64,000 bases of DNA from Scolanthus callimorphus (Eukaryota; Cnidaria; Anthozoa; Actiniaria; Edwardsiidae), in assembly GCA_033964015.1 (NCBI GenBank), contig JAWWUD010000215.1:36000-99999 (forward strand), written 5' to 3'. This document shows, piece after piece, positions 20,433-32,900 of the stretch (its first letter is position 1; each line of letters begins with the position of its first letter). The position numbers were made by a program, and so were the translations under genes. The notes beneath the pieces were generated by a model that saw only the letters and a list, made by a program, of their open reading frames with translations, was not told where the DNA came from and did no database searches.

Positions 20433-23400
20433 GTGGTGTCGGCTTTCGCAGGCTCATCAAAATTTACAGCTTCATGCAAACGTCCACCCACGGTAGTGGA
20501 CAAGGACGCATAAGGATAGTGATGTGAGCAAGTGAAAACGTTGACTTTTTCTTGCTCGCGCACAAACCTCATAGACCAGTTTCTTCAAGCTCACGGCATT
20601 TCTGGCACATGCGCAAAAGAGAAATGTCATTTATATGGACAGGCTACTTTTGCGAAGTTGAAAAACAAGAAAACGAAAAGGTATATTTATTTTTAATGGA
20701 CTTGATTTGTCAATCTTCAATCAGAATGAAATTTCACTTCTTATTGGCGCATTCGATTTAATGTCACAATATTTTACTTTTACTGTCATAACCACCTGGT
20801 TCTTGGTCTTTTCCAAGCGTTTTTAAATTGTAAAAATGTACTATAAAATTCCACGGCAAATTAGACTCCAATAACATTGTCAAATTTTAGAAATGCAAAT
20901 GCAACAAAACCAGCTAATAACACTGACAAATTTTAATTGAGAAATGGGGCTAAAATTTGACAATGTAATTGGTAATTCGCTTGTTTAGTTCAGACGCACT
21001 TGTTTTGCATTGGAGGAGTTGCATCATTTAAATGACGGTAATCGTCTGGATATTTCAGAGTATTTCATAAACAGTTTGAGAGGAATTTTCGCCAAAAAAG
21101 AATAGTTGGGTCCCATCTCTGGTTCAACGAGCGCTCAGTTTCACAGTTCCTTGATAGCAGACTTGATTTGTCTTGAAGCTAAAATGGGAAAGACTGTCGA
21201 ATACGATCTGATATGCCGGTAGGTTTTTCTTTTTAGCTAAAATTATTTTGAGGAAAGAAATTGAATTTGAACTGTGGGACAATAGATCCCATTTGCTTAC
21301 CTCTTTTTTGCTTTCCTTTCATCCTGAAATTATCCCTTTACCTACAGCCTAATTCCTTGTTTCGCGCTGCGCGTTTTGTTTTTCCTTTGTTTGCTTTATT
21401 TTTCTGGTCCGCCGTGCGGCGTGCGCTCAAGCAGATGAGCCAATCAGGCTGTTGCCTACTAGTGCAGTCAACGGGCTTCCGGCACGACGAAAACCGCCAT
21501 AACGTGGCGCGGCGACGGAACCCACTGAACTGGCGAAACTGGATGAACACTTGATTGGCTCAAATGGTTTGAGTTGCGGAACAGGAAACAAAATCCTTGT
21601 TTTGAAAACGCACAACACGAGACAGCCATATTGTATTCGCGTCCCTTTTGCTTCAGGCAAATACGGGGCAAGTATGATATTTACCAGTTCAAGTAAAGAA
21701 TGAATGAAAGGGTCACAAACCAAGCAAAACGTTTTCTGGCTTTTTTTATTCATTTATAGCTCTAAAAAACGAGCTTGTTTCATAAAGCAGTCTGTCATCA
21801 GCCCGTAGTGCCCAGTCATATGCTAGTCTGTTCAATGCTAGTTTTGGGCTAAATTTTCTTCCGGCTTTTAACACATGTTAACATATTTGATTGAAAGAAT
21901 ATCACAATCCCTTTAACAAATGCTCAGTAAAAAGTAGTATTCTAATGGAAAACCGGAGTCACTGAAGCCTCTTTCGAGTGTTCAGAGGGATATTATGCAA
22001 AATAAAGGCCGGTTTACACTTGCGAAAAAATGTGCGAAAATTCTCCTGAATAGCTGAAATCGGTTGAAGACAACTGTCTAAGTGTATCGACAATGGAAAA
22101 GTTAGCTCGAATTTCACCAGAAAAAGTCCGCCCTGTTTCGTTGCTATAGTAACTCCGACCACAGTAAAATATGCATCATCAAAACTTCAGTCTTTGTGCA
22201 GCAAGTTACAAATTTCAATAAGTATACGGATTTCCTTTGAAGTGTATAAAGTGAAGTGATCAAGCTCACGAAAAAAAAACTGTAGGCTGCATTAAAAGAC
22301 TGCATTAATGGTGCGCACAAATTGCTACCGCGATGCTTTCAATCACTGAGAGCTGTTAACACTATGTATACAGCTTTTTCAATAAAGGTTGTCTGAGCAA
22401 CTTCCAGGATAAGCGCTAAGTTTATCATTTGTAAAAGTTTAGATCGGATTTCACGAGAAATGTATGACCCCTTGTTTCTTTGCTATAGTAACTCTGATCG
22501 CAGTAAAATACACATAATCAAAAACTTCCAACTTCCATGCGATTTGAATCAATTCCAAATTAATCAACGTGTGAATTTCGAAATTTTAGGCGTATAAGCT
22601 CACGAAATTGTAACCATCAACTCACGAAAAACTATAGGTAGCCCCCTTAACATCAACCACTTGAAGCTTTCTCGCGATTAGGATAATATCCTTTCTCTCC
22701 TCTCCTTTCCAATTTTCATTGTTCCGTTATTCGAGCTATAATAGATAATAACATGTGTGAAGCTAATGTAAATTTTTAGTAATAATTGGTTTCCTCAATT
22801 CAATAAGTTCACACGATTCCACGGGTGCGTTCTTCATAACGTAGCAACAATGCAGCATAACATTTCGTACGGCTACAGCCGAGTTGGTTTCTCGATAGAC
22901 TGATCACTGAAAATGAGTTACTACTATGAAAACAAAACCCACGCCTTTGTCATTTCAACAGAATGTAAGTAATATCAAAGATGAATGCCTCGACTAATTC
23001 TTCATCCAGATACAACCCTGAGTCGGTTGTAAGATATAGTCTTTTTATAAGAACGACAATTTTCGTTTGATGTTGGGGCAGACCGAATGTTCTCAATTTT
23101 TTGAGGAATTTTAGCCACGAATGTTCAACATTTATTCAAGATTTGTGACTGTTTGTTCAGCAATTTTTTCATGGACGTGTTTTTGTTTGTTTGTTTAACT
23201 CCTTTAACGTTTCGTTTAACGTTGTTTAGCGTTTTCTAAATCACTGAAAACGTAACTTAAAAAAAAAAGGAATCATGTTGAACACTGTGTTGAAATAATG
23301 TTCAATGATGTTGAACCGTTCAAAATTCGTGAAAAAGATCCCGTCCTGCAAAATTCCCGTCCTGATTCACTTTACAAGTGCTATATTTTAGCCATTGCTA

Positions 23401-23876
23401 TCAACCGATTTGAAATTAAAGAACAATAGAAAAATGGAATGGAGATGTTGCTGTTTCTCGATGAATGGCTGCTTTGGCATAAGTCCCGAAAAAAAGATAT
23501 AAGACATATTTACGCACTTTAGAGCTTATCTCAGCCAATCAGGTCGATCCTTGTCGAATGGTTTTTCTGTCGCGACGAAAAGCCAGTCGACTGCACTTGG
23601 CGAAATACATTGATGGTTTGTCCGGTGGAATAGAAAAAGCAAAGCAAACCACGTTTTGAAAATTCCGTACGCGGTTTGGCTGTAAAAAGTTGTCGTTTTT
23701 TATGGAAAAAAATAGCTCTTAAAACTTGAATTTGCGTTATTCGTTGGAATTAGCTAAGGAAAACTTCTTATCTATACTATTATAATCGGGTTGTCTGCGC
23801 AAACGTTTCTGATTAGCTAAATCGTTCGCACTCACTCCGCTTAGGCCTGAAGCTGTGTCGCCAAAAGAAGTTCACA

Positions 23877-24500
23877 AACCTGGAGAGAAGGTGGAAATCT
23901 CGACAGTGAGCGTGTTTTGATTGGAAAAGATTCACCCTGGGCTAAGTTCTAATTCAAGCGATTTCTTAAGCGAGGACAAAGCTGCCATCGCCGCCATTTT
24001 GAAATCTCCCACAGAAACTAAAAAAGAACTCAGTTCGCACAGCCGAAAGCACCATAGTCATTCAGACCTAAACAGTTCTGTCACAGATTAGTGTCAGGAA
24101 TGTGCAGGGATAATTGTTATTCGAAAGCTTGAGAAAAAAATTTCATTCAGCTTGAACAAACGTACACGAGTGCCTTGCTTTCCTGTTCACGCGCTAAGGC
24201 GAAAGGAGTGACAACATTTACACGGCAAAGCAAAGCCATGAATAATATTCTCAAAGTGTAAATCCTTACGCTGTATCGCAAAACGAAGGACGCACACCCG
24301 AAGAGAAGAAGGAAATCTCAAGTGGGCGTGTTTTTGTTGGAAAAGATTCACCTTTGGCTAAGTTCTAATTCAAGCGATTTTTTCAACGAGGGACAAAGCC
24401 GCCATGTTGAAATCTCCCACATAAACTAAAAAAGAACTCATTTCCCTCAGCCGAAAGCACCATAGACATTCAAAACTAAATGGTTCTATTACAGATTACT
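23877..24500. repeat. Direct duplication with ~420-bp spacing
   Basis: The block beginning near 23880 (GGAAATCTCGACAGTGAGCG, then TTGGAAAAGATTCACC and TAAGTTCTAATTCAAGCGAT) recurs near 24300 with the same order. Both end with AGCCGAAAGCACCATAG and a TTCT-rich junction near 24070 and 24490. Identity is high but not complete, so the duplication is not very recent. No ORF spans it. Confidence 0.7.
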
Positions 24501-24654
24501 TACCATTATGTACCGGGATAATATTAAATTCGAAAGGTTTGAGCTGAGAAAAATGTTCATTCAAGTATGAACAACTTACACCACTGCCACTGCCTAGCCT
24601 ACGGCTACAGAGCGCACGCTAAGCCATGAATGAAATTCTCTAAAAAAAACCTAT

Positions 24655-25035
24655 GATAAACTAAAATTTCTTAGAACAACTTTACTTTGCCTGTTCCCTT
24701 ACTGAGATATGATAAGCATACAGACAATTTCGAAGTCAAATGGTTTTTCTGTGTAATAGGCTTGCGTTTTCAATTTTAGCGGGTTCTTCGGACTTAGACA
24801 GATTTGAGAGCCGTACTGACTCACACGACACACGTGCGTCATTTTCTCCACCAAAATCAGGGAGACCAGTGCAAAACAAACAAAAAAGGCTCTGGGGCTC
24901 ACTTCATTTATTTAGGCATGGGGCAGGGGGTCTTTCTTGAAGGGAGGTCACTAGTAATGTAAATCAGCTGTTTATGGAAGGGGGAACTCAGGTTGAGTCT
25001 TCTAGCGTCACGAAGTGACGGGCTGTTTTCTTGTT
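24655..25035 (+). repeat. Interspersed repeat, copy 1
   Basis: The block ends with GCGTCACGAAGTGACGGGCT followed by GTTTTCTTGTTATAAT. It is found inverted at 38650-38945 through most of its length, including CATTTTCTCCACCAAAATCA and AAACTGCTGATTTACATT in the opposite orientation. GTCACGAAGTGAC is a perfect palindrome. Class unknown; no coding capacity. Confidence 0.7.
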
Positions 25036-25519
25036 ATAATGGTCTTAGAGGCGTTATTAAGAACCTTCGGAAAATAAACACAGCTTTTACTTTTTAACAT
25101 TCCCCAATAAAGGGAACATAATGAAATATTCTGATTGAATTTAAGTCAAACAAGAAAAGTAATAATGTTACCCTCAAGATTGAATTTATCCTACTTCTGT
25201 TTGCTTTTTCCTTTCATGTTTTCGAGTTTTTGGTTTTGCTTGTCAGTTTTGTTTTGTTTTGTTTCATCTTGCCTTTTTCATTTCCGGCTATAACATCGAT
25301 TTACTTAACAACAAAAAACACGGCACGAAAACCGCTATATTAGCTTTATGTCCCTAGGAAAATGGCCGCTTCGTAAACATGACTTTAGTCTTTACAAACT
25401 TGAAGTTTCTCTCATACTCATCGAATAGTGCGGCTTTCTTATCCAGAAATTCCTATTTCCTTCCTTTATAGAGAAGGTAGTAGGAGGCCCTCGCCGGAAA
25501 GTGCCTAATCTAATGTACC

Positions 25520-25885
25520 CATAATGTACATTGTTCTTCCACACCTGCGTTACCAGGAGGCTTTGGATGCCTGTGGGCTACAAAGCCTCTCCTCTCGCAG
25601 AAATGATTTATGCTTTAAGTTCATGGCCTCCGCTAGGGAGCACGAACCTCTAAGGTCTGTAATTACTGGAAGTGTAACACGAAATGCACATGGTTATTCA
25701 CTTAGGTCAGGTACTGTGAGTACAACGGGACGCATCCCGACTACAAATCGCTTTGGTGACTTTGTATCACATAGATTTTTGTAATTATTGTTGCTAGATA
25801 TTGCTGACCCGTTGCTGTAATTCAGTTTCAACTGCAATGGCATTCGAATAAACCTATTTATTATTATTATATTATTATTATCTTA
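25520..25885 (+). mobile_element. 5'-truncated LINE: C-terminal ORF2 end and 3' tail
   Basis: The ORF reads LPHLRYQEALDACGLQSLSS then RRNDLCFKF, with a stop at 25782-25784. The YxEAL...LGLxxLxxRRxxLC pattern is typical of the last residues of CR1/Rex-like LINE ORF2. It is followed by a short UTR and an ATT microsatellite tail near 25858. The upstream RT is missing, as expected for 5' truncation. Confidence 0.65.
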
Positions 25886-26074
25886 TATATGCAAACCGAT
25901 TTTAGAAAATTCAGCAAAATGCACCTTTAGAAAAGATGCATTCGTCTAGCTCAACAAAATTCATAGAAGCCTCAAAACTAATACCCTACCCTAAGTTACC
26001 AATGAATGCTTTTGATTTACAACTGTATCGAAGTCAAAAATATCCTGATGTATTACCGCGGGCTATGACGGGAT

Positions 26075-26198
26075 CAGGTACAAAACGCAGGTCACAGGTC
26101 ACAGGTCACAAGTAGATCGAATCTACTTGTGACCTGCAGTGATCTGTGACCTGCGTTCTACTTGTGTTCTGTGACCTGTGACCTGCGTTTTGTACCTG
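26075..26198. repeat. Palindrome with seven AGGTCA half-sites in DR1 spacing
   Basis: CAGGTACAAAACGCAGGTCA at the left is mirrored by TGACCTGCGTTTTGTACCTG at the right. AGGTCA occurs at 26089, 26096 and 26103 (7-bp period). TGACCT occurs at 26130, 26147, 26172 and 26179. Direct repeats with one-base spacing match the DR1 type bound by RXR/HNF4/COUP-TF-like nuclear receptors. An ACGGGAT flank on both sides (26068-26074, 26204-26210) could be a target duplication of a foldback element. Confidence 0.65.
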
Positions 26199-27965
26199 CC
26201 GTCACGGGATAGATGCATGGCCATATGAAAACGAGCAAACATTACCAATGCTAAGAAGATTTCCTTTTGGTAACAGTCTTTTTACTTCTAGTTGGTAAGT
26301 GATGATTTCAGGCATTTGTTCATTTCAAGTTGAGTGGTTTTCTTAGATCATTCATTAGAAGAAAATGGAATTGGCAAAACTGTTACGGCTGTTATAGTAA
26401 AAATGCGTGGTGGTGTGACAGAGAAGAGTTGGAATTTCCAAACGCCAAACTGCTCCAAAAGTTTTTTTCAAACTTTCGTTTACATTTATTTTGGTTTTGA
26501 AGCCTATAGCTAGTCCTTATTAGTTCAAAAAATCTCTCAAAGCATTCGTGAAATCACCCAGAGCTGTTCACTCGTTTGATTAACGGAAGCCAAACCGCGG
26601 TTTTGTTAGTTGGCGTGGAGTTCGCAGAATTATGAAAAATTTAGTAAATGAAATTATTTATTTATTTCCAAAGTCGAGCGTGAACGTTCTTAATATTAAC
26701 GTGGTTTATATAGACGGATATTTTGTGATGCAATTGTTTACATTTGGCTTATTTGCATAAGCAATAGACGTAATTAAAATTTTGAACTTAAAAAAATTAA
26801 ATTATGAGCGCGTAGCACAAGACTCAGTTTGAGAAAACACATGAGCTAGTGAGCGTTTTGCCCTAATGATTTCATGAAATTTTAAAAAGCTGCATTTAGC
26901 TTTGAAAAATTCGATGAAACAGCCCAAAATAAACTCATTTGCTATTCTTAAGAAAGGCTTGACCTGTTTCAATAACAGCTAATTGCAGCTTTGTATTGCA
27001 GCTAATTGAAGTCATTGTATTGGGGCAAAACACCCATAATGCAAATGTGATCTTATTTTCTCTAAACCACATGTGTTTCTCGCTACAATAAGGACTTTTG
27101 AAATCTGAGAAAAAGAAATGGGGATCACCATGCATTTTAATGAGGTACGCGTCATCAAATATTGCAAATATTTTCTTATATCATAACTCAAATAAACAAA
27201 TATTTCTTGAAAGAATTTTTGAAATTTTGTTGAAAAATGAGGCTTTATAAAGTGATCTTACAGAAAAATGACATTCTATAGATTTACCGTAAAGCAATTA
27301 GCTGTTTACGAAAATAAAATTGGCTGAAATGTTATCTGAAGACCCCAGTCTTGTGTACTGATCTCGTGTAAAAATTTATTTGAGTGAAAAACTGAATACA
27401 AGCAGAGCAGACTTTTGTCTTTCATATCTTATAATAAGATTTAGGGATATCCATGCAATTTTCCAACTATCGCCGGGCTGATGTTTTTGCGTGTTTTCCT
27501 TTGAAAAATTGCGTCCCTCGTCGGCTAAGTATCAGACGATATTCTGCGCAATCTCGCAGGAGAATGGTTAAATATTTAGCGTAAACGCTGAAAATGATTT
27601 TTCACCGACCTGTCGAATAAAAGGCGAATGGCTTGCCTATTGCATCTTCGAGAGGCCGCGCCATCGGCCACCTGATCCGAAGAGCCGACAACTTGCGCGT
27701 TTGTGATTTCGAATACTCATTTAACAAATAGCTCTGGCTGGGCGTTGCCCACAAGAGCAATTAACAGGATATTTTGGACAACATTTTTTTTAATCGAGGC
27801 CTTAATTCCGGTTATCTAGTCTTAATAGGCCGTTATCACGCAAAATTGATTTCTAATATTTAAAATAGTTATCACTATTGCTTTAATAAAACATTGACGT
27901 CACAAGATATCCGCCTTATAGCAGTAACCACAAAAGTAAGTGGGAACTACTCACGACTGCTCTAA

Positions 27966-28357
27966 TAGAGTCCTAAAGTGTGACGTCACAAATTTGAAAA
28001 ATTTCGAATTTCAGATTTTAGTCCACGGATAATGAAAGACCAACTTCGAAGAACGTTGCATGCAAAATATGAGGTGAATCGGTTAAAACGCGACCGAGCT
28101 TTGGCCCAATGAATACATAATTTTCTTTAACAAATCACTGTATTTTGGACTTACTTCATAACTTTATGAACTGAACCAAAAATACAGTGATTTGTTAAAA
28201 AAAATTATGTATTCAGCGGGCCATATCTCGGCCGCGTTTCAACCGATTAACCTCATTTTTGGTCTGTAGCTTTCAATCGATATGCCCTTGTGAAATCAAG
28301 GAACAAATTGCTAAATCGAAAATTTTGTTTTTGTGACGTCATCAATTTAGGACTCTA
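27966..28357. mobile_element. Foldback transposon with TSD TAA
   Basis: The ends TAGAGTCCTAAA and TTTAGGACTCTA are inverse complements flanked by TAA (27963-27965, 28358-28360). Inverted arms extend nearly to the centre; for example TTAACAAATCACTGTATTTT near 28128 pairs with AAAATACAGTGATTTGTTAA near 28180. A TAA target favours a PIF/Harbinger-type origin. It encodes no protein. Confidence 0.78.
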
Positions 28358-29245
28358 TAACAACAATTGATTTATTCTGATTCTTATTCCGCTAAATGAA
28401 GGTTGTCAATTAATATCTGTACTCAAAATGAGAATTCAAAGCCCCCCCCCCCCCCCTTTCTCGAGGATTTTCCCATACATTTACTGTATTTGCTGGAGGA
28501 AATTTGAAAATGTTCGTCCCATGTTTTCACTATCCGCCCCCCCCCCCACCCCCCAAACAAAATTCCTGGCTACGCCCCTGAGCTATTTATTTTGCGAGAA
28601 AGTAAGGTTGAACTTTGGCGCCATTAAGACAGTATGAATTTGCCGCTCTCGTGTTGAAGTAAAAGTAAATAGTGGAACAAGGACAGGCACTTATCGTTTA
28701 GGTGTACATTTTATTACAAGAGAAATATTATAAGTAGTCTTCCAACCTAAAATGACTGGAATCGGGGCCACATACTGTGCTTACTTCGTCCTCCGATTGG
28801 TTTGTCGTTTAATGGTTTTGTTTCTTAGCTGTATTTACATTGCGTATTAGTTTTTGTTTAGTTAATTTTTTTGAAAAACCCCTCGTTATTGATTTTTTTA
28901 ACTATTCGGCGTCTATTTGCCCTATGTGTTGAACCTTTTATCCTGTACACTTTGCAGAAGTCGAACATCCCTTGCATTTGTAGTGACGTTAAATTTTTCG
29001 CTTCACACTAGAGCCGAGTTTCCCGTCTGAGACGGCCGGCTTATTATCACCAAACTTTCTCCTTCAAAAAAGTTTTTTTCGCGTGATCACAGAAGAACAG
29101 GGAACCACGTCGTTCAAGAGCAGAAACTCTTTCTCAGCAGCATATGATCTGCATATGTCTGCATATTTTTTCTATTTCTTTATTTCAGCCTCCCTTTTTT
29201 GTGATTTGTTTCATGCCTATTATTGCACACACGTGTCTCTCTTTC

Positions 29246-29374
29246 CCATGGAAGAAGAACGGGGAGTGTTCGAATTTCCCATGGCTATCCATGTGAATTC
29301 CGAATACTTCCCATGCGTGTTCCTTGGGAAACTCAGCTATTCCTATGGATGGGTTTCTGCAGAAATTCCCTGTG
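29246..29374. mobile_element. Partial MITE of the CACAGGGAATT family
   Basis: The right half (GGGTTTCTGCAGAAATTCCC, TGTG) and the inverted CCATGG/GAATTC core match copies at 13709 and 19502. The left terminal repeat is absent, so this copy is truncated. Confidence 0.6.
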
Positions 29375-29968
29375 AATGCCGTCCCCCTGACCCGCTTTGA
29401 ATAGTGTTTCTCGTAAAACTAAAGTTTCGACTGTTTCGACAAATAAGGGGGCGTATCACTAAGTCGTATGAATTTAGAGCTTCGGTCTTGTAATGAACGA
29501 TTTAATGTCTTCCCGATTGCCCAGCTGTTTTCCTCACAAACAATAAAAGGGCTTTGATTTCGATTAAAAACCTTGAAAATCATAGGGTTTTTTTCATGCG
29601 TTCTTCGTAGTTTTATTTTGTCAAAAGATTTGTTTCTATCTTCGTTCGTGACGTTCAAAATGTTCACAGTGTTTTCATTGCATGCTCTCTACTATCAGGC
29701 AAACATATCTTGTTCTCTTTACAGAAGAAAAGATGGGCTTCCCGATAGTTCATGTTGATTTATTCGTTGTTTATTCTGCGTCTCGTTTTACGAAGGCTTT
29801 GCAACTTGACAATATCTAATATGTCATGTGACAGGCCTCTTCCTGTTTCATCTTGATGAACTCCATCAGAGAGGCACCCAGCCGATTGTGTATTCTGAAT
29901 GTCTCAACTCTCAAGTTGGATAACAACTAGAAATCCATTCTACAAGGCATGCCATCTCCCCCATCAAC

Positions 29969-32900
29969 ATGCTATTCATCAGAAGAAACAAGTTCTTGGT
30001 GTTTGCTGTGGTTGTCGGAGTTTGTTTGATAGGTGTTTACCGGCTCAACACACAGCGAGGCCGTGAGGAAACCCTTGTTGCCGACCGGCAGTCCACTATT
30101 CCATCCTATCGGTAAGTTTATCAACCGAACAGAAATATTCTTGGTTTTCTTTATAAACACAGCCTCGTCCGCTGTCGTTTGAGTCAGTTAAAAGTCAACA
30201 AACTAAGTAAATGCTAGTTCAAGTTTTTAATGCAGAGCTCTATGAATATTATGAATGTGGACATAAATTGCTTCCAGCAGGATCTGTGAGGCCGATGTAA
30301 CCCCGCTGTAACCTTCCTGGACGTCCTTCAGTTTTGCAATGAACAGAAAAATCTAATAAATTTTAGAGTGGTCTTCAAACTGGGAAATACAGAAGCTAGA
30401 GCATATTCAAATTCATTGTATACATTTCTAATGAATTGTAGGATTATAGCTCATTTAGTTTGCGCAATTATGATTCACGAAGAAGACACCCTTGAAGGAT
30501 TAAAGCCTGTCGGAAACAGGACGTAAATATCTCGTGTGCTGGAGTGCAATGACGTTTAAATAATTCATGCTTAAAATCTTTCTTTTACAATCCTCATTGT
30601 ATATTTAAGCTTTCTTTTGAAGTGCACGTCTCTAAATATTTCCTGAATAGTTTCGCGTCAGCTGTGTGTCAAAAGAGGGCAATATGCATGGGCAACCTTG
30701 GGATAGAAAGTTATGTTACAGGGTGTTCTAATGGCAAAGATCGTGAGGCATTTTTTGTTTAATAACTCCTGTAACCCCCAGATAAGGACGAAAAACCTTA
30801 GAAGAGCTAAAACTGGAGCTCGTGGGGTTCGCGTGACAGTTTTTTTGTTGAATACATGCGTGACTATTTGAGGTTGTGATGTGACCCCGGTGACCTTGCT
30901 CATTGTTTTGACATTACTCTAAAATGCCACATTTGAGAATTCCCGTTCTGTGTGGGCTCTAGTCTCCGCAGTCTGTTTTTGTCTATCGATAGACGGTCTA
31001 TCGACAAACAGTCGCGCAAGAAACGTTTCTAAGCCTCCTCCAAGATTTTCCAGGTGCACCAGTCGCCCGATGCTGTTTTTTTTTTATCGAGGAAACCCGC
31101 GTTTCATCCCAAGTGTGGTCTCTATCTTGAGCGCGCGTCTCCTTGCCATTTCTATCGGCTTAGCTACCACTGATAAAGCCAATGTGGAGATACCACTCGT
31201 TTAATTTGTCTTACACTACTTCGGAATGTGTATTTCACAGTGGTATTTCTCTATTTTGGGCACGCGCTGACCCCTTTCCCTGTGCCTGTGTTATTCTGTG
31301 TTATTCTGTGATATCTTGTTTCTGTTATTTCAGGGCACAGTAAATAATAAAAGAAAAAGAAAACAATATTGAGAATCCTCACGCATAGCTTGCGTGCAGC
31401 CGGTATTTAATTGTTTTATCGGCTGCACGCAAGCTCCATTTTATGTGTTTCAAAGGGCCCTGTGAAACATCACAACTGCCAATGCGTTGTTTGCCTCTAA
31501 TAATAGAGCGGATTTCAGATGACTGTCGAAAGCAAATCAGACTTGTGTTTTCTAACGTGTGCCTGTAGTGGGTCTTTGCTAAGCTCGCCAATTAAATCGT
31601 CGAGCCTTCCCATGATGCATTGCGCGCCTCAAGAATTCGCCGTTGGTTTGTCCTTAGTCGAGATTCGCCGTGGGATTTTGCCCTTTTTCGACACACCTGG
31701 GTACAAGGCAGCCTTTTAACCATGATCGGGGATCCAGCGCTATTTTTTCTCGGCCGCGAAAATTCCACGCCAGAAAATACGCCAGTGCTCGCGGGTCGCG
31801 GGATCCTCGAGCATACGCCATCTTAGTCCCTTATTTGGCGAAAAGTTACGTGCGCTTTTGTTCACCTACGCGCCTTGTTTGGGTCTCGAGTTTCCAGTCA
31901 CCGCTCAACGAACATGGAAGACTCCTCCGTGGTGCGCTGCGCTGAGCGCGACTAGACACTCAAACAAGGCGCGAAGCAAAGACGACTTCTCTTTTATTAT
32001 ACGACTGTGACGTCATTTTAACATATAAGGTCAAAATTGAGCGCAGATATGAAGTCGTATTACACGCCAAAAGCCGTATTACACAGTTGAAAGCCGTATT
32101 ACACTGTAGGAAACCGGTTACCAACCGGTTTTGCGCGCGCACTTGAATGGCTTCCCGATCATGTGCTAGTCAAATCACGTACGTTTTCTAGCGAATCTTG
32201 AAAAGAAAAGAAAAACGTTTTGTTCGTCGTATAATAACTAACTAACTCATTAGATGTTTTTTCATGTAATGCTGGCGGACATTTTACTCATTGCTCGGGG
32301 TTCGTAAAATATTCGCCCGTATTACATGAAAAAAACATCTAATAAGATATATGTATTAACGAATGATCGCCAAAGGGACTACAAGTAGTCCAAACTTTTA
32401 GCCCTGATTTATTTCTATTTTCCAGGTCTTTCCAAAATGGAGAGTTATTCCGCCCAATTGCTCAGATTGGGTTTCGTTCAAAATTAATACGCAAAAATGC
32501 GCACCAAGAATCAGATCCTCATGAAAACAAACCAATTGAGGCTGCCACAGATGAAGGCGAGAATATCGGCAAAGATAACGAACTTGGGAGACAGAATGTT
32601 GACAGGAAACCGGAAATAGAGAAAGAGGAACCGGAAACGAGGGACGAGGATGAGAACGAGGCTGAAGAGGAATTGGAAAACACGCTTGACTGGGTGGACA
32701 GGTTGGGGCGAGGAAACAGCAGGAAGAAAGCATCGGCATCCGACTCTAATGAGCATGCGCAAACTGGTATTGCGCCTCACGTGACTACAAATGAACCAAT
32801 GAGAAAGGAGAAAAATGATATCGCCGATCACGTGAGTCGGTATCATCCAAGAGTAGATAAAAATGTTCCTAGAGAAAGACATTTGTCTCATGTATCGGCG

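Larger units (their letters stand above)
17911..29968. other. Intergenic region rich in transposon remnants
   Basis: Apart from the relics listed separately I see no host exon set here. Short ORFs lack family resemblance or continuing exons. An isolated ATG-plus-donor segment (MGKTVEYDLICR followed by GTAGGT at 21184-21221) has no identified partner. Dispersed repeats include one starting AGAGCGGATTCCAGATAAGT at 19044, with relatives at 10143, 31504 and 44391. The 3' UTR and polyadenylation site of the DDHD gene and the 5' UTR of the DUF229 gene must lie here but are not defined. AT-rich stretches at 22400-23700 and 26200-27900 hold nothing I can name. Confidence 0.5.

Noticed and set aside
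21184..21221. Short first-exon-like segment MGKTVEYDLICR with donor GTAGGT
   Set aside because: No continuing exon was identified. Its phase would match the DUF229 exon at 32426, but the distance and lack of resemblance make this speculation.
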